Positions 1 to 11,800 of a DNA stretch of 64,000 bases are shown piece by piece (within the stretch, counting starts at the first letter, position 1; the number at the start of each line of letters is the position of its first letter). Under the pieces are notes generated by a model. That model searched no databases. It was given only the letters and a program-made list of their open reading frames with translations, and had not been told where the DNA came from. The DNA is from Cardiocondyla obscurior. Lineage: Eukaryota > Arthropoda > Insecta > Hymenoptera > Formicidae. The stretch lies in assembly GCF_019399895.1 (NCBI RefSeq), contig NC_091882.1, positions 1,984,001 through 2,048,000 on the forward strand. Reading direction: 5' to 3'. The position numbers were made by a program, and so were the translations under genes.

Positions 1-1476
1 TCTCACAAACAACAGAATTCGCTTCCTTCCCGCTCGTTCCTCCACTCCGAATATTTAAAGATAGAACCGTTGGTAAATATTCATCGTTGTGAATAAAAAA
101 AAAAAAGAATTTTACCTCGTTCGATCTTTAATACATTCGAAGTGCCGAGCTACGATTTTCTGATTGATATCTGCGTTTATTCATGTATCGCTTATTCCGC
201 ACTTGGTCCATGATCAATCGATGTTGTGTTCAACGAAATTATTTCTCCGTATTTAATTTAATACTAAAAATATGCATAACATACCGTAAAAAATTGAATA
301 ACAATCGACACATGTAATCGTTCGCCCTCCTACTTAATATATCGCTTAAACCACTTTGATAATGGTATCTACGTTTATTTATGTGGAAAAAAATAATTAC
401 TTCTTAGCGCATTGAAATAAAATTTTCGCTTAAAACCGTAAAGGAAAAAAAACCTCGAACCGTAATAAATAAAAAGTTTTATACATAAAATATTCAAAGC
501 GCTTTGCTCTCGACGATTAATATGTGAAGCACTATCTTAAGACTCGAATTTGCCGTTTGTTTTATTCGAGCTACGGCCCGAGTCTTTTTGAAGATATATT
601 TTAAAGAATCGTAAAAAGAAAACTAAACTAAACTTAATGATTTGATTGTTGATGTACGATGCGGGTGGTTTGTGTGCTTGCAACGTTTCTCTGCCAAAAC
701 TTTGGTGCCATTGGAATTCGTTGTAATAATAAAGTCATCGGACACGCATGTGCCGTTATACGTTTATTTTTAGATATTTTTCAAGTACATGAGCATTTAA
801 AGGCTGAACTCGAACCTTTCAAGCAATACTCGTATGCTAAAATTGGCATTATTGGGTTATTAATTTTTTTAAATAATTTAATTTAATTTTTTTTATTTAT
901 TTTAAAGAAAAATATTTAAATGACTTTAATTTTAAATTTTGAAATTGATATGAATATATTTTATGTACCTCAATTTTTTTTTTTTTTTTAATGCAGTTAG
1001 AATTATTTAAGTAATAATAAATCAGCTGATATAGAAAGCATACATGTGATTATCATAAAGGTGTGCAAATAAAGATCCGAGTCTACCTGGATCTTGCACA
1101 CCTAAAGTATTAATATCGCAACTAGTTAGTCAAAAAAAAATCACGAAAATTAACAACGTTATTAATACACAAATCATGTAATGTATTAATAATTATCTCG
1201 CGGAACAAACGTTGACTTTATACAAAGGAGAGATATTATTGCGATCTGAAGAAGAATAAAAATGTTTCTCTAAAGAATATACTTTATTCTTTATTTTTCT
1301 ATATTAAGAAAAATTATTGCACTAATGTACGATTAAATGTCCACGATGTTTAATCGATCTGCCGGCTGCTTTGGCGATCGTGACGTCGATCCACCGCAGA
1401 TATCTCATCTCACCGGCGCTTAATTTCGTTGCCTCTCGGTTCGGTTGCAGATACGTACGTCGAACCACCGTTGAAA
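1..1476. other. AT-rich flank, no gene recognised
   Basis: This stretch is AT-rich and holds no reading frame that looks coding. Near its right end a pyrimidine tract followed by CAG at 1448-1450 could be the acceptor of a 5' untranslated exon of the RBM12-type gene, but I could not identify the first exon. It also holds the stem-loop listed at 1059-1103. Confidence 0.5.
1059..1103. repeat. compact stem-loop
   Basis: Perfect 10-base arms (AGGTGTGCAA at 1059-1068 and TTGCACACCT at 1094-1103) enclose a second perfect 5-base stem (GATCC at 1074-1078 and GGATC at 1089-1093). A 5-base bulge sits on the left side and the terminal loop is 10 bases. Its function is unknown. Confidence 0.6.
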
Positions 1477-4400
1477 ATGAGTGTCATAATCAGACTGCAA
1501 AATCTGGCGTGGTCCGCCAATGCATTGGATATACGCCAGTTTTTCAGAGGCCTGAGTATCCCGGAAGGAGGAGTTCACATTGTCGGCGGTGAATTAGGAG
1601 ATGCGTTTATTGCATTCAGGTAATTATCGCCACATGCATTGCCGTTCTAAAAAAAGAGGAACATGTCAGCGCAAAGAATACATTTGCATCTTTTTTTTTT
1701 TTTTTTTGCATTTGAGTAAGATAAATCTACAGTCGTAAATTCCTTTGGGTGCGACTTCACACACGCGTCACCTGGAATTATTTATTTATAGCATAGCTGA
1801 AAACGTGATTCGTTATTTGTGCCGATTAATTATTTTCTAATAAAATTAAGATGACAAGTTTCTTTTCGTTTAATTTGTAATTGATTTGAATACAATGAAA
1901 GCTCGGTAATAGTGGATTTGCTACTGCGAAAAAAACGAGTTGATTGATTATCATCTCGTCATGTGTAATTATGATACGAGAACCGAGAAAAAAAAATTCA
2001 GACCTCTGTATAATTTTTTTTTTTTTTTTTTAATAAAATAAACTCAGAGAAGTCTATATTTGTAACACATTTATAGAATGATTCACGACGTCGAGGAAAC
2101 CTTTACAGACATGTTTCGCTATTGCAGCACCGACGAAGATGCCCGTCAGGCAATGATGCACGATGGTGGGAAAATCAAGGAGATGAAAATCAAGCTGTTG
2201 CTGAGCTCTCGCACCGAGATGCAAAAGGTAATTGAAGCTGCGCGGCAGCAAACCTTGAGCTTGCAATGCATCATGCAAACGGCGCCGGTGGCAGTACCGC
2301 CTGTGGTTCCTGCCAAGCAGCCCGGTTCGCCGACAGATAAGAGAGATAAGGATAACGACAGCGAGTCCAGCAAGGAGCGTAAGGAGAGGCGCGATCGATC
2401 GCGGTCCCGGGAACGCTCGCGGTCGCGCGATCGCGACCGTGATCGGGATCGCCGTGATCGAGACCGCGGGAGGGACCGACGTCGACGAGATCGCAGCAGA
2501 TCGCGGGACCGGGAACGCGACCGGCGAGATCGGCGCCGTCGCCGGGATCGGTCCAGGTCGCGCGACCGCACGAGATCGCGCGACCGCGATTCGAAGAGGA
2601 ACTCGACGAACGACAGGCGTAAGGACGCTACCGAAGACGACAACGGCGAGGTCGTGTGCGTCGGTCAATTCCACAAGGATAAGGTGGCAGCCGCGACGAA
2701 GAAACCACTCGAGAACGGTGTATGGGAGGTCCCGCCGCAGACGCAGATGCAAGCTGCTTTGTTAGCGCCGAGTATCTTGGGTGCCGGCGTCGCTGCCCTG
2801 TCTCAGGACACGGAGGCACAGCGTTCCACCATAGCCGGCTTTGGTACCCCCGTAATAGGCCAGCCGTCCATGCTGCAAACCGGACAGTTCGCTTTAAACG
2901 GCCTCAACGGCGTTGGCAGTCTTATACAGCCGCACATGCAAACGCTCGGACACACGGTGGGCATGACGTCATTATCGCAGACCCTCGGCACCGCAGCTAG
3001 TCTTCCGAGCCTGGGCGGCCTTGGAACTCGCCCGAAAGAGCCCTGGGCTCAGAACGAGCCAGGTAGAATGGAACAGTCCGGACGATTTGCCGGCCGGTCG
3101 AATCAATTCGGTAATCAGGATTACGGTGCCTCCAGCAATTATCGCGGTACCAGGCCGGCCAATCCCTTCCTGAACAAAGTGCAAGAGCTCGAGGGTCGTC
3201 GGAATCCGCACGCGTTTCAAGCTGGCTCCTCCGGCTTCAGCAATTACGACAACGATCGGCCAACGTCTGGAAGAAAGTCCGGCCACTCGAGATTCTCCAA
3301 CGACAATAAGAACGGCAGCGGCAGTGGTTACTGCGTGGAAGTGCGTAACATGCCATTGAGCGCGACGTACGCGGATCTGCGCCATGCATTTAATGGTATT
3401 TACATTAGGAAGGACGGTATAAAGCTAATTAACGATAATCATGGCAACCGCGTAGGCATCGCGTACATCAAATTCGGTAAGGCCGAAGGTAAAGAACTCG
3501 CGTTGAGCTCAACGAGATACGTGCGAGGTTCGGAGGTGGAGGTGCTCGATTTAGACGAGAGCATCTTCGACAAGGCGGTGCATTCTTATTCGCCTGAGAG
3601 CAGAGAGGACGGGACCGACGGCGACATTAGAAATTCGACGTGCATTTTGCTAACCGATTTGCCGTCTTTTACCAAAGAAATGGACATAGCCAAGCTGTTC
3701 CACGACTGGAAGATCAACGATCTCTTCATCACCAACAGCAAGGAGAACGGCACCACTCAGTACATGGCTTACGTGCAATTCGCTAGGCTCGAGGACGCCA
3801 AGTCGTCGGTGTCCACGTTGCTCAAGATCGGCAGCAAGCAAGTGACCGCGACCGCGATCAGCGAGGAGAAGTTCGCGCAGGCTAAGCGCGAGCACGAGCA
3901 AGTGAGCATGAACCAAACCGATTGTGTTCTCATGCGCGATTTGCCGTTCCAGACGATCGACCGCGACATTTTTGATTACTTTTCGGACATTGGCATCGTA
4001 CCGCTCTGCATTCACATGATGCTTAACCAGCAGGGCAAGCCGGCCGGCGAGTGCTTTTGTGAGTTCGATTCGGCCGAGAAGGCGGAACGTGCAATCGCGA
4101 AAAATGGCATGCCGCTCGGCAAGAATTTACCCACCATCGAGCTTGTGCCGCGTATTAAAATGCTCGAGACCCTCAGCACGATGGAGGCGCAGCAGCAGAC
4201 GCAGCAGCAGCACTTCCCGATGCAGGAACAACACCAGAGACCGCCGCGATTTTCCGGGCCGATGGGCCACATGCTGCGCTTTGGTAACACCGGCTTTGGC
4301 CCTCGTTGTCCACCCGGTGGCCTCATGGGGATGCCTCGTCACATGATAGGCCGCCACCCGCCGTCCATGGACTACGTCGAAGGATTCGGTAAGCCTGGCT

Positions 4401-4633
4401 GTGTATTATCGCTCGAGAACGTGCCGTTCAAGGCGGACATCAGCGAAATTATCGAATTCTTCGGTGATTTCGACGTTAAGCGAGAAAACGTGATTCGTCG
4501 GTACAACGAGAGAGGAATGCCAACGGGGGATGCGCGCGTGGCCTTTTCCTCGCCCAGCGAGGCACAGCGAGCACTCAAAGAGCTCAAGCATTGCAAAATG
4601 CGGGAGCGCACGATATACATGAAAGTGGCGTGA
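1477..4633 (+). CDS. RBM12: RBM12-type RNA-binding protein with five RRMs and an RS/RD domain
   Basis: There are two coding exons, 1477-1619 and 2128-4633, giving 882 residues. The N-terminal RRM (about 2-75) is split by the intron. Its joined sequence GGVHIVGGELGDAFIAF followed by STDEDARQAM closely matches vertebrate RBM12. A long Arg/Ser/Asp-rich segment follows (about 115-219), then RRMs at about 448-525, 549-628, 645-722 and 805-882. Between the last two RRMs lies a Gln/Met/Pro-rich linker. The chosen start is the ATG directly before SVIIRLQNLAW, which matches the RBM12 N terminus. The second exon frame stays open upstream to 2078, but the phase and family match place the acceptor at 2127. 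RBM12 proteins are nuclear RNA-binding proteins, and an RS domain suggests contact with splicing factors (inference). The family call is firm; strict orthology is likely. Confidence 0.9.
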
Positions 4634-4871
4634 AATCTTCATTCTGCCGTCGACAGGCTGATGACGGGACGTAAAAGGACACGGTCACTGACACGCTGAC
4701 GATATCCGGCCGGGTTGAATATATTCGTACGAAGCTCTTCGTATGCAGAACCAACGCAATATTCAATCCAAGGACGTCTTCTTAGAGCTAGTATAGAAGT
4801 ATCGATTTTATACGAGAGCATTCTTACCAGTAAGCTCGGCAACGATAAAAAAGAAAAAAATAACAAAAAAG

Positions 4872-4877
4872 AATAAA
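4872..4877 (+). terminator. polyadenylation signal of the RBM12-type gene
   Basis: An AATAAA hexamer lies about 240 bases past the stop codon, inside an A-rich stretch. It is the first canonical signal downstream. Confidence 0.5.
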
Positions 4878-5503
4878 ATTAAAAAAAAAAGCTTTGGAAG
4901 ATTTACAGCGACATGTTTTCTTCCGAGATTGTGAAAGACTGCACTTCTTCATTAAATTCGCGCTGATTTACGTGTACATAAGGTATATGAACTAGAAACA
5001 ACCTTGTTTATTCATCCATTCATATCGCGATACGCCATACCGCTCAAATTGTTTCTACCTACATCGCGGCTGAAAGCAATCGATCGGTTATTTATTACTG
5101 GATTTACAGCATACAGATTTTCAACGTAATTTTAAGGTACAAGATGTTAAACTCTCGTCGCTGGATAGTAGAAACACAAATCGATCACGCGATTGCTAAG
5201 GAGGTATGGAAGAATGTACATTGTGAATGTATAGTTTCATCATTTTATTTTTAATAATATTACAGTACCAAATAATCTTTGAATTATTACGATAAACGAA
5301 GCAGAAGCAGAGTACAAAGTTAGAGATTCAAGTGAGTACGTTTACTTTACGTTTACCGACGTGGACTAATATTAGAAACCCGAAGAATCTACCGTGAGGA
5401 AACGACAAAGGGGGAAAACTGTATGGTGAAGAAAAAAAAAAGAAAAGAAAAAAAAAAACCCGCGTATATGTGTACGTTACAGGTCTTATAATGTATTATA
5501 GAT

Positions 5504-5521
5504 CTTACATGCGCATGTAAG
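5504..5521. repeat. perfect 18-bp palindrome in a TTACATG cluster
   Basis: CTTACATGCGCATGTAAG is fully self-complementary. Further TTACATG or ACATGTA words recur up to about 5636, giving a locally repetitive and palindromic tract of about 150 bases. Confidence 0.6.
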
Positions 5522-8500
5522 GTATATTATTACATATCTTACGTAATGTACATATATTGATGATAGATAATACATGTATATTACATGCATTACATGTATA
5601 TAATATGTAGAGATTACATGCTATAATCTTACATGCAGTCGTGCATACATACGTTTATCAACTTGTGTAAAATAAACGGTACCATTAGGTTTATAGTTAG
5701 GCACGATCACACACATTGTCATAAACTTACGTTACGATAACGAACACTTTAAGACTTCAATAAATTTTTATTCAAATCTACCCACAGCTTAATAGATATT
5801 ATTTTATAATTAATATATTACAGATGACGCATAGTCGGATAAATCTTTATCGATTAACCGGCCGGCGCGGCCGGACTATACACCGGCGTCGGTGGCAAAT
5901 TTCCTTTCGCCGGTACCACCGTGTCTTCCCGAGAGACCGCTCCGTGACGAAAGCTTGCTGCAGCAGATCGACGCTGCCTAAATATTGAGTCACGGGCTAT
6001 TTCTGTGGCCGCGCCTCGGCCATAAGTCCGTGACATCGAGCGGCAATGGCGCATTTCAAATTATTGCGGCCTCACTTGGACGAGATTCCTCTCCGTCTGT
6101 AATTAAAACAATAAGCGTGAGGGATATTTAGGAGTTATTTGCCTTGCTTAGAAATCAATGTTTATTAAATCACTGGCCGCGGTAAACCCTAGCTCTTTAA
6201 TTTTCACCGGCCTTGGCTACACGTTCAACCTTCGAAAAGGCACATGTGTCCCTAATGGAACAATTTGCTTGATTTCAGCGATTTCTATCATAAAGCACGT
6301 TACATGCAGGAAGATTGCGATTAACCTTGTTCTATTTAGGACACAGGAAACACGATTTTACCTATATCCGAAACACATTTGGCACAGCCTACCGGAACGA
6401 AAGACACGGCGCAGCAGCAGGTTGGTATTTTAAAATGTCTAATTAAAGAGTTAAATTAAATAATAAATCATCATTTATATCCCGCTTTACTTTTATCCAA
6501 AATTCTTAGAGAATAAAATTAATAGCATAGTATTAAATAATTTACCGCGTTGTGCGCCAATTCTAAGTTTAGATAGTTACCACTTTTAATTTAATAGATA
6601 ATGATACACCGTACTTTATTATTGCAAGCCTGCGTATTAAATTAAGAGCTTCTTTTTGCGCTCTTCGCAAATGATACACATATATTGCATTATATAACAA
6701 TAATTACTTCCTACATGGGAGTTGACCGCGCGAGATCGATTCTGTAATCACAGCGACGACGACGTCGCGTTACATCGCGATGAATTACGCAACTAATATT
6801 CGATATCGCGTTGCAAATTACGCTGACAATATCTACGCCCCTTTGCGCATCTGCAAGCCGACGCGATGGTGCGAAGAATGAGCTGAAATAGAAGAGGCGA
6901 TATTGGAGACCGGTAATCTTTCGGTGAGCCCGTGAAAAAAAAAAAAGTTTAGCGTTCTACGCCAAGCTAAAAGGCTGCAAAGAATCTCCGATAGCAGCGA
7001 GAAGTGCTGGGAGTTCGCGAGATGACCGATTTCGCCTAGACCTCCCTCGGCCGTTCGCTAATGACCCGTTCAGGAAATTTATTCGCTGTATCCGTATTTT
7101 ATGTCAGCGCCCACACTCGGGATTACGCATCTACCGTTTTAGGTAACGCGGTACCGTCGCGGCGCGAATCCACACGACGAGCACTCCAAGACGTTTTAGC
7201 GATCCCGCAGAAGTTGAGCTTCGCCGTAATAGCTTTTACGCGTGTGTCGCGCATGATGAATAGCAAATGAGGTAAGCAGTCTTGCAAAAGAATGAAAGTC
7301 TGTGTTCGCAAAGTATAATTACTCTATTTTATTCCATTTTTCTTTTTTCTTATTTTTTTTTTTTTATTGAGAAAAATAGAAAAAAAATAGAGAAACCACA
7401 CTTTTCAAATACGCATGGGATCAATGATATTAGATCGATAATATCAAGCCGGTAGAACGTATTAATAACGATACAGGTATCAATCTGCCGGCGCTATTTA
7501 TAAACTAGATCACTTCCTCGCGGCACTCGCTAAACCGTCGGTTCAATTAAGTGCCGTTATCTTTACACAACGGTTATACCTACAACATCTGATAGTTAAT
7601 GCGCTTCTGGTGCAATACTCTCTCGTGCATTCGAATTACGCACGCGATTTCGAAGTGAGCGAACTCGTAGCGTGATTAGTAGCTAGGGGAGCGAGGTGCG
7701 TAGACAGGCGTTTGCAAAGATCTTTTCGTTAGCTATTCTGAACCTAGGAATGCGAGACAGGCGAGGGGAGCGATATCCCAGGGCACGTTGAATTCATGGT
7801 ATATTTTCCATTTGGCTCGAAGCGTTTATTTGGCTTGACCGCCACGAGCAATTTCAGTCGGTCTCGTTACAGGTTGCCGCAATATCTCGAGCTTGCTTGG
7901 GCAACTTGGTAAACCTAAGCATTATTCTTACCGTAAGCCAAGCAGCGACGGAAAGCTACTAAATGCTTCCATTCTTTTATTTCATCGTGCACCGAACGAA
8001 ACGTTGCCACCCACGCTGCGTGTGTTACGTCTATGCCAGCGATCTGTGTTATTCCACGTATGCTCAGGTGTACGATGAAAATGTGCGCGCCGTCTGCTCG
8101 TGGTCCACTTGCTCTACCTGCTTGCCGCAGCGAGTATGAAATATCTTGAGTTCATCCGGATACACATCGGGGCGAACTAAAACAAAATTTAATTGAAAGG
8201 AAAATGTATTTATCGTAGCTTTATCAAAGCTTTAAAAAAAAAAAAAAAAAAAAAAAAAATTAAACAAAGTACGCGATGGCACGTAGAGATAATAATTATC
8301 AATATACGAACCTTATTTTCAAGTATTTCTATTTCACGTGTTTCCGTACTCTTCGACTCGGCCGAGCCGTTCAACGCGGCGCGGCGGGAGGCAAGCGGGT
8401 GAGGAGCGAGTCTCGGGGAAGTCTTTTGTACTCCCGCGCGACGCGATGGACCCTCTCTCTGGACCATCTGGACGAGGTCCCAACGCGAGCACGAGTCGCG

Positions 8501-8831
8501 TAGCGCAACAGTAGTGGCTGCCGCCGCTCGGTAACCGGATGGGTAGTCGTGCTCAGCGTGCGTTTCCTTTTTTCTCTCTTTTGTCTCTCGCGATCGACAC
8601 CGGCCGCTTCGCAGGCCCCCCTTCCCGCGTACCCCCGATGCGTTGACTCCTCAGACCCAACCGGATTCCCATTGATCCTATGACCGATGCGGTGAAAGTA
8701 GAAAGGGAGAAGAGACGTGCACGCGCTCGTCTGACGAACTCCACGTGGTACCGCCAACGTTAGGGACTGCTCCACCTTCCGCTTCCCTGGGCACATCTCT
8801 CGGACAAGCCGACCACGATCGAGCGGAGGAC

Positions 8832-11800
8832 ATGAGGTGGACCGTGGACTTGCTCCTCGTCTGGACGCTGCTGGTCCCGCCGCTCCTATTCGCGGTGGAG
8901 CCCTCGCATCAGGCCGTCGGAGCAACGGTAGAATGCCCACACAAATGCGTGTGCTACAACAGCACGATGCATGTGCGATGCATGTTCCTAAAGCTGGTCC
9001 AGATACCACGGGTGCCCGCCAATGTCACCATTCTGTAAGTCACCTGGCTTCTTTGACGTTTCGCTTTCGGTCGAGGGATCAAAGTGGCACGAACATTTTT
9101 CTCGTCGTAGAATCCTCTCTGTCCCGATACTCCTTCCAGTTTCCTCGCAACCCGATACCTGTACAAAGAAAACCATGCAATCATTCGCTGGCTGATAACC
9201 GACCGTAGTAAGAATTGTGGCAAATTACGAAAGGTCAAGAGAAAGTGCGTTAAGGCATATTCATTTATGGGAAGGATTACTAATCGACGCGCGTGATCAG
9301 TTAAGAAGATTGCGACCGAGCGCTTTCTCACGTGTGGAAAATGCATTTGCACTCTTCGTGACGTTCGGCAGGAAAAAATTAGAGAAAACAATGCCCGTGG
9401 GGACGCCGACTATCCGCGACGAATCTCAATCGCAAATATATTCTAAGAGTCAATTGCGTTTATCGATAAATAATTGGGATAAAAGTCGTACGCGCGAATA
9501 AAAAGCGGGCTTATAAATATAGCGAACGGACGTATAAATCATTGATCTGAGACAAGTATATATCCCGAGCCGAGCCGAAGATCGAGGCGGCGAGTACTTG
9601 GAACGATTCGTATATATGCAACTTATATATAAAGTTATGATGCGGCGTTAAAGTGGAGTTTCGTAGAAAGGAACGAGGGAGAATGGAGCAAAGCAACGAG
9701 CGAATTCGATGCACATGAAGCCGTAGCTTTATTTAATCCCGACATTCTCAATGCCGTGGCGTTAGCATAAATAATGTACGCTAGATACTTACACATCAGA
9801 CTTTATTAGCAGACTTAGTAATTTATTAGAAGCTCATATAAAAAAGAAAAAAAAAATTATTAAATAATAAATATAATAATCGTGATATTTCGATGTGTAG
9901 GTATCCGAATACTTTATCGCTGCACCTTTCGGGTTTATCTCACGCTGATACGCGCCATCGATACTCCATAGGTACCCGTAAATTTCATCGCATTCATTGG
10001 AAACAATAAAGGAACAATTTACAATCGGCGTAAAGAGCACACGAGTTCTTTATCGTTTACGCTTTGTGTCGCTTGCGCAAAATCTCGGATAAAGACGGAA
10101 TGCCACGGCAAACACCGGCGAATCCGGTGTCTGTGAATCAGCGATAAGTGCTATTAATTCAATTTATTTTTAGTCTCAATGTAATTTCATGCGTACACAT
10201 ACCCACGGTGGTAATCATCTTTCGCTTTACTTAGTACGAATACATATAAAAATTGTCGTCACTTAGTTGTTTAAATTACGAGATAAAAAAAAAAAAAAAG
10301 AAAAAGAAAGAAAGAAGTAAAAGAAAAGAAATATTAAATGATTATCTGTACTCGTCGACAATCAGAGAGACGTCCAGGAGGACGTTGACTTGAATATCGA
10401 GTATCTTTAAATATCCGTCCAGGGTCTCGTTGAATAAATATATACTTGTATCGCGCGATACCGATATCCGCCGAGATATCGTTTCTCGTGCTGCGTATCG
10501 CGCTGTAAATTTCGAATCGCACGTTAAACACGCGGATCGAAAAATTACGCCCGCGATGTGACGCAAGGCAGACGGTTACGTCTGTTTAACTATCCGGTCT
10601 CACGTGGAAAGTTAAGTAATTCGCGCGGAGGCTGCTGACGTTTTTTTTTTTTTTTTTCGAGGGGTACAAAGCTGGGGGCGGCTGCTTGCGTCCGAGAACT
10701 TTGCGAGCTCGCGTTTCGCGCGGGTACGGATTATGTCATCGTTATAATTATAGGTAATTTCAATGAATCGGCCGATGAAGCCGCGGCTTCGGTGTTCGCG
10801 ATCGAACGAGATACGGGACCGGGAGGCTCGATCGTCTTCCCGGAATTATTCTCATACGTCCGCTCCGTCCGCTGCTATTAGCGTCGTTAATTCGCTCGCG
10901 ATCTCCGTTATTGATACGAGCGTCCCAACACGCGACGTTAAGCGAATAAACCATCGATATTTGTATGCATCGATGAACACGTCTATCAACGAAGAACGAT
11001 CTAACAGCCATGCACGCGGTAACTGATACTGCAAACAATGCACCACGTAAAAATCGATGGATTTAAATGGACTTGTCGCATCTAGTAATTTTAGACCTTG
11101 TTTTCTCTCATTACGACAATCTAAATACGTCTCGACGTCTGATAATTTTAAAATCACTTTTTTCCTTTTCTTTCCTGCTTCCCAAATAAAGATACAAGCA
11201 TGCCCCGTGATTCTCGCGCCGAATTTCGTAACTGATACCGTCGACGTCAACGCGATATTTTATTGAGGCCGCGTTTAAATTATTCAATTAACGTGAAATA
11301 CGAAATTAAATTGCCCGCAAAGTAGTTCGAAGTCACGGTGAAGAGAAGAAAGGCTGGTTACCGAAATACCTTCGGCAATCGAAGAGCGCTGTAACTTTTT
11401 TTTACTTGATAAATCTTCTCGAAAGCTAAGCTAACAAATGCTGTAGGCATCGCGAAGAACTTATGCCGATTACAAATCAGATTTTATCTGCCTCTCCTCG
11501 GCACGCGTACGAGACGGGACGCAGCGACGATTCGTTGGCACGATAAGAAGGTTGAAATACCGTCGGCTTGAGCGGGAGCTCGGAGTTAATAATTTAGAAA
11601 GGAAGTAATATGTCTAACGAGTCGAGTAAAATTGTTAATTAAGGAGACTCCACGGTTGATAACCGGAGAAATATTTTTGTTACGCCGCGCCGAGCCCTCG
11701 TCACGATTACACAATTACGCAATGCGTTTTGAGACGTTCGGTCATTTCTAAAGTAATTAAAATATTTAATTACGACACTGACGTCAGGCGTATTACTTGT

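Larger units (their letters stand above)
4634..8831. other. 3' UTR of RBM12-type gene, then intergenic DNA and 5' region of peroxidasin
   Basis: No gene is recognised here. After the putative 3' UTR come a cluster of TTACATG words (5500-5640), a GC-rich segment at about 5850-6060 that is open in several frames without family resemblance, AT-rich DNA, a 27-base A run near 8234-8260, and a GC-rich stretch at 8340-8830. The last is the likely promoter and 5' UTR of peroxidasin. Confidence 0.5.

Noticed and set aside
2054..2752. Long minus-strand open frames over the RBM12-type gene (2054-2752 and 2146-2643)
   Set aside because: They are antisense shadows of the GC-rich Arg/Ser/Asp repeat, with Arg- or Ser-rich low-complexity products and no independent features.
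8371..9009. 212-codon minus-strand frame across the peroxidasin first exon
   Set aside because: It lies over a GC-rich 5' region and the signal-peptide exon, has an Arg/Pro/Ser-rich product and no splice or family support.
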